Below, in pieces: positions 1 to 7,147 of a DNA stretch of 64,000 nt. Origin of the DNA: Streptomyces viridochromogenes DSM 40736 (GTDB lineage Bacteria; Actinomycetota; Actinomycetes; Streptomycetales; Streptomycetaceae). The notes below the pieces were generated by a model. The model ran no database searches, was not told the DNA's origin, and saw nothing but the letters and a program-made list of their open reading frames with translations. Within the stretch, counting starts at the first letter, position 1; each line of letters opens with the position of its first letter. The stretch is taken from positions 7,153,158 through 7,217,157 of the forward strand of contig NZ_GG657757.1 in assembly GCF_000158955.1 (NCBI RefSeq), written 5' to 3'. A program made the translations under genes and the position numbers.

Positions 1-366
1 CTGAACGCCGGCATGGTCGGCCTCCAGACCTCGCACCGCTACGGCAACGCGACCTTCCTGGAATCCGACTTCGTCCTCGGCATCGGCAACCGCTGGGCCA
101 ACCGCCACACCGGCAGACTCGACGTCTACACCGCAGGCCGGACCTTCGTCCACGTCGACATCGAGCCCACCCAGCTCGGCAGGATCTTCGCCCCCGACTA
201 CGGCATCGCCTCCGACGCCAGGGCCGCGCTGGAACTGTTCGTCGAGGTGGCGAAGGACCCAGCCCCTCAGGCGTCCAGGGACACGTTCAGTCCCCTCCGC
301 CCCCGCCCCCGCCGCAGGAGTAGTAGCCCCCACCGCCTCCGTTCGCACCGCGCGATGAGTGCTTGA
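1..366 (+). pseudogene. gcl: Glyoxylate carboligase fragment (truncated at both visible ends)
   Basis: Glyoxylate carboligase condenses two glyoxylates to tartronate semialdehyde with thiamine diphosphate. The frame is open from the window edge and reads a central Gcl segment containing GLQTSHRYGN, GIGNRWANRHTG and HVDIEPTQLGRIFAPD, which I recognise from the enzyme's middle domain. The family is about 590 residues. Here recognisable sequence stops near position 258, after ALELFVEVA, and the frame continues only into low-complexity P/R/S codons to a stop at 366, overlapping the 3' end of the opposite-strand gene at 287. The C-terminal half with the ThDP-binding domain is therefore absent. The N-terminal part lies outside the window. 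The neighbours glxR and hyi belong to the same pathway, so the gene identity fits. The abrupt end could be a real rearrangement or an assembly join. Confidence 0.8.
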
Positions 367-892
367 GAAGGCCCTTGCCGCCCACCTCGGCACGACGGAC
401 CAGACCCGCCCGCAGGGCGAAGCGCGGCACCAGCAACCGCAGCGCCGCCTCGCCGTGCAGCGCGACGGCGAGCAGCCGCTCGTCGTCCGTCAGGCCGCGT
501 CTGTCCGCCGGCAGCGGGTGGTGCTGCCGCAGGTCCCGAACGTGGCGGCGGGCGGCGCGTGTCGCGCCGAGCAGCGGATAGCGCAGCAGGCCCGCCTCCG
601 CGAGGGGGACGCGCATGAGGGCCACCGCGAGCCGGACCTCCGGATCCTTCACCAACGTCCTCAGGCCGGCGGGCTCATGGAGGCGGGCGTGCACCGCCTG
701 GGCCAGCGGAGACGGGGGTCGCCGCGCGCTCACGGCGTCCGCGACGCCCGCCCGGACCGTCCCGGGCCGGCCGGCCTCGGCCAGGCCGCGCAGATGCAGG
801 TCCACCACGGCGACGGTGACGGCGGCCCGCGGACCTTCCCCCAGCAGTGCGATCTCGTGCGGCTCCAGCCGGACCGCCGTACCGTCGCCCAT
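287..892 (-). CDS. TIGR04222-like protein with glycine-rich tail
   Basis: A 201-residue protein of unknown function. The N-terminal stretch (LEPHEIALLGEGPRAAVTVAV, then a short 'LHLRGLAEAGRPGTV' region) resembles the start of the TIGR04222 domain that is common in Streptomyces, where it reads like LYEAAFLSGGP followed by a winged-helix-like segment. A second related segment (DERLLAVALHGEAAL) follows around residue 140. The last 25 residues are glycine-rich with one Cys, a tail seen in this family. Unlike many members, no membrane segment is visible. The ATG at 892 is the first good start. Its 3' end abuts the broken gcl fragment, and it lies downstream of a strong hairpin at 961-997. Family assignment is from memory of the motif, so moderate confidence. 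Confidence 0.6.
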   Translation of the reverse strand: MGDGTAVRLEPHEIALLGEGPRAAVTVAVVDLHLRGLAEAGRPGTVRAGVADAVSARRPPSPLAQAVHARLHEPAGLRTLVKDPEVRLAVALMRVPLAEAGLLRYPLLGATRAARRHVRDLRQHHPLPADRRGLTDDERLLAVALHGEAALRLLVPRFALRAGLVRRAEVGGKGLLKHSSRGANGGGGGYYSCGGGGGGGD

Positions 893-960
893 GGCTTCAA
901 CCCCCGTACCGGGACCCGCCGCCCCCGTGCCGGCGGGCCCCGTGTGTAGTCGAGAATGTG

Positions 961-997
961 CCCGGCCCCGGGGGCAGTTGAAGCCCCCGGGGCCGGG
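961..997 (-). terminator. Strong GC hairpin terminator
   Basis: A perfect 15-bp inverted repeat (961-975 and 983-997) with a 7-nt loop, CCCGGCCCCGGGGGC on the left arm. It lies 58 nt past the stop of the small gene ending at 1055 and upstream of the gene starting at 892, so it probably ends the hyi-glxR-small gene transcript. There is no U-run, which is usual for Streptomyces terminators. Confidence 0.75.
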
Positions 998-1054
998 TTC
1001 AGAGGTTGATTTGAGGGTTCCGTAGGGCGCGTACGACCGGTGCCGTAGGCCTGC

Positions 1055-1291
1055 CTACACGGTGTGGTGCTCCGACAGCCCCGGCCAGTCGTCCGGGCCG
1101 CCGCCCTGCCACTCCACGAGGTCGCTCTCCGCTACGTCGGTGACGTACAGGTCGGCCTGCCGCAGGATCTCGGCGACGTCGTCCGTGTGTGTGGCGACGC
1201 CCAGTGGCTCGTCGCCCAGGGTGACCCGGCGGGAGCCGTCCAGGGCGGGGGCGTGGACCACGACGTGCGGGTGCTCGGTTGGATGTGCCAT
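1055..1291 (-). CDS. Small acidic conserved-type hypothetical protein
   Basis: A 78-residue acidic soluble protein starting MAHPTEHPHVVVHAP and ending in GLSEHHTV, with the core GVATHTDDVAEILRQADL. It has no membrane segment or known catalytic motif. I chose the ATG at 1291 because codon usage turns actinobacterial there, and a GAAGG-like ribosome site sits just upstream. The same frame is open much further upstream, but only because of a frameshift in glxR. I recall similar short proteins in other Streptomyces but no function. It follows glxR on the same strand after about 485 bp. Confidence 0.6.
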   Translation of the reverse strand: MAHPTEHPHVVVHAPALDGSRRVTLGDEPLGVATHTDDVAEILRQADLYVTDVAESDLVEWQGGGPDDWPGLSEHHTV

Positions 1292-1776
1292 GCCTTCAGG
1301 CTGCTGCGGACCGGACGGTTCCGCACGCTGAACGGGCTGGGCCGTCCGACGGCGCGAGGCTGGGCGCGACAGGACGTTCGCGCCGCCGGACGGGGTCTTC
1401 AAGGGGGGGGGGACAACCGGGACCGCGGCGGGTGCGACGGGTCCGGGACGTCTTCCCTCAGGTCGAGAAGCCGGCCCGGCGCCCTTCACCACCGCACTGG
1501 CTCGCAGCCGCCGCGGTCCATGCCCTGCCCGCGCCCGCGCCCGCGGGCGACCACCCCTCATCCGGGTCGCCCCGGGCGGTCGGACACGGTCAGGGAGTTC
1601 GGGGGGTCGGTCCTCGCCCAGAGTGTGACCGCCTCCTCCACACGCCGCCCGCGACGGGCCGGCGGAAGGGGTGGGCACGGGTGGGCCCGGGCGGCGCCGC
1701 CCCTTTGGGCGCGACAGGACACATGTCAGCGGCGGCGCCGCCCGGAGCATGAGGGACCCCGGGGGATGAGCGGGGG
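1292..1776. other. Intergenic region between glxR and the small gene
   Basis: 485 bases with no convincing coding region. It holds an unbroken run of ten G (1403-1412) and two short GC palindromes: GGGCGGCGCCGCCC at 1689-1702, and a similar GGCGGCGCCGCC about 30 bases downstream. These may serve as terminators of the glxR transcript. Open frames across it have poor third-position bias and read as P/R/G-rich text. Confidence 0.6.
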
Positions 1777-2671
1777 TCAGACCTGGGCGCCGGAGAGCCG
1801 CTCCACGGCTCGCAGCAGCGCCGAGTGGTCCAGGCCGCCGTCGCCCTGCGCGCGCAGGGCTCGCGACCAGCTGGGCGACCACGGCACCGACGGGCAGGGA
1901 CGCGCCGACGTTGCGGGCGGCGTCCGTGACGATGCCCATGTCCTTGTGGTGCAGGTCGATCCGGAAGCCCGGCTTGAAGTCGCGGTTCAGGAAGTTGTCC
2001 TTCTTGCGCGTCAGCACGGTCGAGCCGGCCAGTCCGCCGCCCAGGACGTCCAGCGCCGCCTTCAGGTCCACGCCGGACTTCTCCAGGAAGACCACCGCCT
2101 CGGCGCACGCCTGGATGTTCACGGCGACGATCAGCTGGTTGGCGGCCTTCACGGTCTGGCCGCAGCCGTGCGGACCGCACAGCACGATGGTCTTGCCGAG
2201 CGCCTCGAAGATCGGCTTCGCCTGGTCGAAGTCGGCCTGCTCACCCCCGACCATGATGGACAGCACGGCCTCGATCGCGCCCGCCTCGCCGCCGGACACG
2301 GGGGCGTCGAGCACCCGGATGCCCTTGTCCCCGGCGGCCCTGGACAGGTCGACGGAGGTCTGCGGGGTGATCGACGACATGTCGATCAGCAGCGCGCCGG
2401 ACCGCGCGTTCTCCAGGATGCCGTCGGGGCCGTACGAGATGGCCTCGACCTGCGGGGACGCGGGCACCATCGTGACGATCACGTCGGCGTCCCGCACGGC
2501 CTCGGCGATCGAACGGGCCGCGGTGCCGCCGGCGGCGGCCAGGCGGTCCAGCTTGTCCTGCTCCAGCGTGAAGCCGGTGACGTCGTAACCCGCCTTGATC
2601 AGGTTCTCCGACATGGGGGAGCCCATGATGCCGAGGCCTATCCAGGCGATCTTGGGGAGTGCGTTGCTCAT
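1777..2671 (-). CDS. glxR: 2-hydroxy-3-oxopropionate (tartronate semialdehyde) reductase, frameshifted near the C-terminus
   Basis: This enzyme reduces tartronate semialdehyde to D-glycerate with NAD(P)H, the last step of the glyoxylate-to-glycerate pathway after Gcl. The N-terminal dinucleotide site reads WIGLGIMGSPM. It is followed by the 6-phosphogluconate-dehydrogenase-family motifs DAPVSGGEAGA, the catalytic lysine region QTVKAANQ (near residue 170), and the helical C-terminal domain. After GAVVAQLVAS the natural frame is lost. A third G in the run 1857-1859 pushes translation into spurious sequence as far as 1055. Removing one base restores LRAQGDGGLDHSALL and a stop at 1777, giving about 297 residues, the usual length. 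It lies 25 nt downstream of hyi, in operon with it. The indel may be a sequencing error. Confidence 0.85.
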
Positions 2672-2696
2672 GAGGGTGTGCCTTTCGGTGCGGGGG

Positions 2697-3518
2697 TCAG
2701 CGGGGCAGCCAGTCGAAGGCCCGGGCGCTCGGGCGGTCGCCCGGCTTGTACTCCAGGCCGACCCAGCCGTCGTAACCCGCCTTCCTCAGCTGGTCGAGGA
2801 GGTCTTCGAGGGGCAGCGAGCCCGTGCCCGGCGCGCCTCGCCCCGGGGTGTCGGCGATCTGCACATGGCCGGTCTTCGCGGCGTACCGCTCGATCACCAG
2901 CGGCAGGTCCTCGCCGTTCATGGACAGGTGGTACAGGTCCATGAGGAACCGGGCGTTGTCCAGTCCTGTCGCATCGTTGACCCTGTCGACGACGTCGACG
3001 GCGGCCGGGGCCGACACCAGCGGGTACAGCGGGGACTCGGGGGCGTTCAGCGCCTCGATCAGCAGGATCGCGCCGATCCGGTCGGCGGCCCCGGCGGCCA
3101 GGACCAGGTTCTCCAGGGCGAGCGCGTCCTGCTCGGCCGGATCCACGCCCTCGACACGGTTGCCGTAGAGGGCGTTGAGGGCCTTGCAGCCCAGCGACTG
3201 CGCGAAGCCGGCCGCCACGTCGACGTTGGCGCGGAACCGCTCCGACTCCTCGCCGGGGACCGACAGGGCGCCGCGATCCGGGCCCGGGAGCCGGCCGGCG
3301 TAGAAGTTCAGGCCGGTGAGCCGGACGCCCGCGTCCTCGATCGCCCGCTTCAGGGCGTCGAGTTCGGACCGCTCGGGGACCGGTGAGTCGATCCAGGGCC
3401 ACCACAGCTCGACCGCGGAGAAGCCGGCAGCGGCGGCGGCCGCGGGGCGCTCCAGGAGGGGGAGTTCCGTGAAGAGGATCGACAGGTTGACGTTGAAGCG
3501 CTGGTCTGCGAATCCCAT
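2697..3518 (-). CDS. hyi: Hydroxypyruvate isomerase
   Basis: Interconverts hydroxypyruvate and tartronate semialdehyde, feeding glyoxylate carbon toward glycerate. The 273-residue protein is a single AP-endonuclease-2/TIM-barrel domain of normal family length. It begins with FNVNLSILFTELPLLER and carries the expected metal-ligand and active-site regions: GFSAVELWWPW, LLIEALN, FLMDLYHLSMNGED, GHVQIADTPGRGAPGTG and VGLEYKP. The ATG at 3518 has a GGAAGGGAG-like ribosome site. It is the first gene of an operon with glxR. A perfect TTCCG-N5-CGGAA palindrome 25 bases upstream marks it as a probable AllR target, shared with the allantoin genes 30 kb away. Confidence 0.93.
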   Translation of the reverse strand: MGFADQRFNVNLSILFTELPLLERPAAAAAAGFSAVELWWPWIDSPVPERSELDALKRAIEDAGVRLTGLNFYAGRLPGPDRGALSVPGEESERFRANVDVAAGFAQSLGCKALNALYGNRVEGVDPAEQDALALENLVLAAGAADRIGAILLIEALNAPESPLYPLVSAPAAVDVVDRVNDATGLDNARFLMDLYHLSMNGEDLPLVIERYAAKTGHVQIADTPGRGAPGTGSLPLEDLLDQLRKAGYDGWVGLEYKPGDRPSARAFDWLPR

Positions 3519-3820
3519 CGGGGCGGCGCTCCCTTCCTTATATTCCGTATCGCGGAATCTAGTTTCTGCTCAACGGAAGACTGCCGTCGGCTCGCGAAGG
3601 TTGTCAAGGGGGTCGGCGGCTGCCGTCCGACGCCTGCGGGAGAGGAGGTGGGGTCGGCCGCCGCCGCGTACCGGGCGGTGCGTGGCTGAATTCCGTCGTT
3701 TCCGGGAAACCGTTTCGGCCATGGAGTGGGCCGAATTTGTTGGCTCGAAATCTCCTTATGGTGGCAAGAACTGCTTCAGTTAGCGTGTCGGCTGTTTGCA
3801 TACGCTGACGGGGGCTGAAC
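3519..3820. promoter_or_regulatory. Divergent intergenic region between hyi and the C26 hydrolase
   Basis: 302 bases without a gene. The hyi side carries the AllR-type palindrome at 3543-3557, with a weaker half-related site just beyond (TTTC...CGGAA near 3562-3577). Nearer the rightward gene is an 11-bp palindrome TTTCCGGGAAA at 3699-3709, which could be an operator for the cluster that starts at 3821. No clear -35/-10 pair was found for that cluster. Confidence 0.5.
3543..3557. promoter_or_regulatory. AllR-type operator upstream of hyi
   Basis: TTCCGTATCGCGGAA, with arms TTCCG/CGGAA and flanking A/T that extend the symmetry to 17 bp. It has the same TTCC-N7-GGAA pattern as the sites near aceB, allR and allB in this window. 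The IclR-family repressor AllR of the allantoin regulon is the likely ligand. Confidence 0.75.
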
Positions 3821-4564
3821 ATGAAACCGCGGTTGGGTATTACTGCGCGATTCCGTTCCGGGCTGGAGAGCCATTCGATCCATCGGGGCTACGTCGAACA
3901 CGTCGCCCGGTCGGGCGGCATTCCCCTGGTCGTTCCCTGCGTCGACGAGGCACTCTGCGAGCACTATCTCTCGGGCCTCGACGGCCTCCTGCTCACCGGC
4001 GGTGAGGATATCGACCCGGACCACTGCACGGGCACGGCGCGGCAGCCCGGATATACGTACCAGCCCACGCGTGACGTCTTCGAATTACGCCTCGCACACG
4101 CCGCGCTGGCGGCGGGACTGCCCGTTCTCGGTATCTGCCGCGGCTGTCAGGTCCTGTACGCCGCCACGGGAAATCCGCTCATCTCCCACATCCCCGATGT
4201 CAACGGCGGCCGCGTCGCCCACCGCACCTCCCTGACGGAGACCTCCCTGCACGACGTGACGCTCGCGGAGGGCAGCACCGTCGCCCGGGCGTACGGTCGG
4301 CGGACCGTCACCGTCACCTCGTACCACCACCAGGGCCTGGGCCCCGCGGCGGCGCACAGTCCGTGGCGGGTGACGGCCCGCTCCGACGACGACCTGCCCG
4401 AGGCGATCGAGCATGTCGGCGCGGGTTGGGCGGTGGGCGTCCTTTGGCACCCGGAGCTGCCCACCGGGCCGGACGTGCCCGACCCGCTGATCTCGCTGTT
4501 CGTGGCGGTGGCGGCGGAGCACGCGGCGGCCGGGGAACCCTCGTACGCCCTCGGGGGGCGCTGA
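3821..4564 (+). CDS. Class I glutamine amidotransferase-like gamma-glutamyl hydrolase (peptidase C26)
   Basis: A 247-residue member of the PuuD-like peptidase C26 family, which hydrolyses gamma-glutamyl amides such as gamma-glutamyl-GABA. The fold is seen from KPRLGITARF through GLLLTGGEDIDP to the nucleophile elbow LGICRGCQ (Cys106) and the catalytic GVLWHPE (His210, Glu212), so all three catalytic residues are present. The ATG at 3821 follows a G-rich ribosome site. Its stop overlaps the GNAT start (TGATG), so it leads a tightly packed five-gene unit. The context of FAD oxidase and decarboxylase suggests removal of a gamma-glutamyl group from an amine or amino acid intermediate. The substrate is unknown. 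Confidence 0.85.
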   Translation: MKPRLGITARFRSGLESHSIHRGYVEHVARSGGIPLVVPCVDEALCEHYLSGLDGLLLTGGEDIDPDHCTGTARQPGYTYQPTRDVFELRLAHAALAAGLPVLGICRGCQVLYAATGNPLISHIPDVNGGRVAHRTSLTETSLHDVTLAEGSTVARAYGRRTVTVTSYHHQGLGPAAAHSPWRVTARSDDDLPEAIEHVGAGWAVGVLWHPELPTGPDVPDPLISLFVAVAAEHAAAGEPSYALGGR

Positions 4565-5259
4565 TGTTCGACGTCCGCCGACTCGGTCCACGGGATCTCG
4601 GACTGATCCTGGACCTCCAGGAACGCATCCGGGCGTCGCTCGCCGACCCGGACGTCTTCCAGACCAGCACGCCCGAGTTCGTCTCGTACTGCCTCGCCGA
4701 CGGCGGGCTCTGCTACGGCGTGAACCACGGCACCGGGACGGTCGCCTACCGAATGGTCTACTTTCCGCGCGACCGGGACTTCAACCTGGCGAAGGACACC
4801 CCCCTGCCGCCCGCCGAGTACGGCCGGGTCGCGCACTGGGACACCATCGCCGTCCTGCCCGAATGGCGGGGCCACGGACTCGCCCGGCTCATGAACGGCA
4901 GAGCGCTCGACGACGTGGCCGGCCTCGACATCCGGCATCTCTGCGCGACCAGTTCACCGCAGAATCCCGCAGGTGTCGGATCGCTGATGCGCGCGGGATT
5001 CCGTCCCGTCCGACTGGTCCGGAAGTTCGGCGGAAAACTTCGCTTTCTGTTCTACCGGCCCACTCCGGGGGCTTGGCCCGTGAAAGAAACCACTGCGACG
5101 AAGCCGCCGCCCGAGCGCTGTCTCCCCTTTTCCGACACGGCAGGACTGGACCAGGCATTCCGGGAAGGCTGGGTCGGTGTCGATATCGACACCGACCGGA
5201 CCGGGCCCGGCCTTCGTCTGAGACGCCACCCCCTCCCGTTCACCGGCCAGCGGATCTGA
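4564..5259 (+). CDS. GNAT-family N-acetyltransferase
   Basis: A 231-residue protein. The acetyl-CoA pyrophosphate loop is visible as VLPEWRGHGLARLMNG (about residues 98-113). It is preceded by the beta-strand 'HWDTIAV' and followed by a strand and helix (ATSSPQNPAGVGSLMRAGFRPV) typical of GNAT enzymes. About 70 residues after the core (from YRPTPGAW) are not part of a standard GNAT domain and may form an extra lid. The start ATG overlaps the stop of the C26 hydrolase by one base, so translational coupling is likely. The acyl acceptor is unknown. In this operon it could acylate the amine made by the decarboxylase or protect an amino acid intermediate. Confidence 0.8.
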   Translation: MFDVRRLGPRDLGLILDLQERIRASLADPDVFQTSTPEFVSYCLADGGLCYGVNHGTGTVAYRMVYFPRDRDFNLAKDTPLPPAEYGRVAHWDTIAVLPEWRGHGLARLMNGRALDDVAGLDIRHLCATSSPQNPAGVGSLMRAGFRPVRLVRKFGGKLRFLFYRPTPGAWPVKETTATKPPPERCLPFSDTAGLDQAFREGWVGVDIDTDRTGPGLRLRRHPLPFTGQRI

Positions 5260-5304
5260 GGTATTTCCGGTGGCAATCCCACCCCTCGTACGGAAAACGG
5301 TGCC

Positions 5305-7098
5305 GTGAAGACGATCATCACCACCCCCAGCCCCGACCTGGCCCGATCCGACGTCCTGCGCGACGGAACGATCGACCACGCCCCGGACCTCGACGCGGCC
5401 CCCGTCGACCGGCTCCTCACCCAGGTGACGGCCCGGGGCGCGCGGGGCCTCATCCTGTCCAGGCGCCCCGCCGACTCCTTCCTGAGGCACTGGTCCGCGA
5501 CCGTGCCCGGCCCCAAGTTCCTCTCCTACGTCACCGGCGTTCCCCGCAGGTCCGCCCCGGCGGACGTCACCGAGTTCACGCAGGCCGACTCCACGCTCAC
5601 CTCGCTCGCCACGGCCCTCGGCGGCTTCGAACGACGGTTCGCCCTCCAACGGTCCCTCCCCACGCGCCCCGGCGCCGAGGGCCGGGACGTGGTGCTGATC
5701 GGCGCCGGCATCGTCAACCTGGTGACGGCCCTGTACCTGTGGCGGGACGGCCACCGGGTCACGGTCCTCGACCGGTCACCCGCCCCCGGCGGCGCCCACT
5801 GGCTCCGGTACGGCTGCACCCACGCCGGTGACGACGCCCGCATGGTCACCTTCACCGAGATGGACAGTTACAACAACCAGGACCTCCACGGCACCCCGCC
5901 GCAGTACTTCCGGCGGCCCGTCGACCGGCAGGGCTGGCTCGCCACCGGCAGCCGACCGCTCACCGAACGGGAGCAGGCCTGGATCGAGGAGTTCGAACGG
6001 GTGCCGTCCTGGCTGGCCCGCGCCTACAACCAGGACATCTTCGCCTTCACCGCCGAGGCGTTCGACGAGTGGACCGCGCTGCGCCGCGAGTTACCCGGCC
6101 TCTTCGAGCGCGTCGTCCTCACCGACGGCATCCTGCGCCTCTACGGAGACGCGGCCCATCACCAGGCCGCACTCGCCCGGCACCGCGCCGTCGGCGCGCT
6201 GGCCCGCGAACTGTCCCCGGCGGAGCTGACCGCACGGTTCCCGGGTCTCGCCCAGGCCTTCGAGTCCGGCGCGCTGGCGGGCGGCTTCCTCGTGCCCGGC
6301 TTCACCGTGGGCGTCCACCGCTTCGCGCACGGCCTCGTCTCCTTCCTCCAAGAGCGCGGCGTGACGTTCCACTGGAACGCTCCCGTGCGGCGGGTCCTGC
6401 GCGACACCTCGGGCACGGTGACCGGCTTCGACAGCGCCGTCCCGATCCCCGACGACGCCCACGTCGTCGCCTCGCCCGGCGCCCACGGTCACGCCCTGCT
6501 CGACGGATCGCCCTGCGAGGGCAGGATCCAGGGCGTGCTGGGCGGCTGGATGCGGCTCAGCAACGAACGCGCCCGGCTGCCCTGCTCGCTGAAGGTCGGC
6601 CGCCGCGGGCACGTCACCGAGGACGCCAACGTGACCGTCGCGGTGGACGGCGACGGACGGTCCACGCTGATCGTCGGCTCCGGGTACGGCTACGTCGGGC
6701 TGGCCGGCCACGTCGACGAGGCACAGCTCGACGCCGTCCGGCTCGGCATCCTGGACACCGTCGAGCGGCTCTTCCCGGACCAGGCCCACCGCTCGGCCTC
6801 GTCCCGCGCCTCGGACAACTACGACTTCAAGTACTGCGTGCGGCCCTGGACCGCGACCTCCCTCGGCCTCCACCACACGGAGCCCACCGCGCGGGGCGGA
6901 CTGTTCGTCGTCAACGGCGGTCACAACACGGGCGGCTTCGCCCAGGCCCCCGCCGTCGCCCGGGCCGTCCTGGCCTCCCTCACCGGACGGCCGCACCCGA
7001 TGCACGCCCTCTACCACCCCGAGCGCCTCACCGCCTTCATGGCGGACGAGGCCCAGGCCGCCGCCGCACCGATGGAACCCGCGGCATACCCGGCCTGA
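5305..7098 (+). CDS. FAD-dependent oxidoreductase (DAO superfamily) with unusual N-terminal extension
   Basis: A 597-residue flavoprotein starting at GTG 5305. The DAO-type Rossmann motif VVLIGAGIVNLVTALYLW and its acidic strand end (TVLDRSPAPGGAHW) begin only near residue 130. A C-terminal FAD-contacting segment, FVVNGGHNTGGFAQAP, lies near residue 545. The family includes amino acid and amine oxidases such as PuuB-type gamma-glutamylputrescine oxidases, so oxidation of a C-N bond is plausible. The first 130 residues (with RGARGLILSRRP and GPKFLSYVTGVP) match nothing I recognise and make the protein longer than ordinary DAO members. It lies 45 nt after the GNAT gene and 49 nt before the decarboxylase on the same strand, most likely in one operon. 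Confidence 0.78.
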   Translation: MKTIITTPSPDLARSDVLRDGTIDHAPDLDAAPVDRLLTQVTARGARGLILSRRPADSFLRHWSATVPGPKFLSYVTGVPRRSAPADVTEFTQADSTLTSLATALGGFERRFALQRSLPTRPGAEGRDVVLIGAGIVNLVTALYLWRDGHRVTVLDRSPAPGGAHWLRYGCTHAGDDARMVTFTEMDSYNNQDLHGTPPQYFRRPVDRQGWLATGSRPLTEREQAWIEEFERVPSWLARAYNQDIFAFTAEAFDEWTALRRELPGLFERVVLTDGILRLYGDAAHHQAALARHRAVGALARELSPAELTARFPGLAQAFESGALAGGFLVPGFTVGVHRFAHGLVSFLQERGVTFHWNAPVRRVLRDTSGTVTGFDSAVPIPDDAHVVASPGAHGHALLDGSPCEGRIQGVLGGWMRLSNERARLPCSLKVGRRGHVTEDANVTVAVDGDGRSTLIVGSGYGYVGLAGHVDEAQLDAVRLGILDTVERLFPDQAHRSASSRASDNYDFKYCVRPWTATSLGLHHTEPTARGGLFVVNGGHNTGGFAQAPAVARAVLASLTGRPHPMHALYHPERLTAFMADEAQAAAAPMEPAAYPA

Positions 7099-7100
7099 CC

Positions 7101-7133
7101 ACCGCCGATACCGCCGATACCGCCGATACCGCC
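7101..7133 (+). repeat. 9-bp tandem repeat (ACCGCCGAT, 3.7 copies)
   Basis: Three exact copies of ACCGCCGAT (7101-7127) plus a partial fourth. They fill most of the 49-base gap between the FAD oxidoreductase stop and the decarboxylase, directly before its AGGAGG ribosome site. Copy number could vary between strains and change the spacing. Confidence 0.85.
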
Positions 7134-7147
7134 AGGAGGCAGGCACG

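Noticed and set aside
1055..1776. Long extension of the glxR frame to 1055 as part of a 538-residue protein
   Set aside because: It exists only because of the one-base insertion at 1857-1859. The text is P/R/G-rich up to 1291, where an independent small gene begins.
1064..2944. Rightward 626-codon open frame opposite glxR and hyi
   Set aside because: High-GC antisense shadow. The motifs of glxR and hyi on the other strand are unequivocal, and this frame has no recognisable domain.
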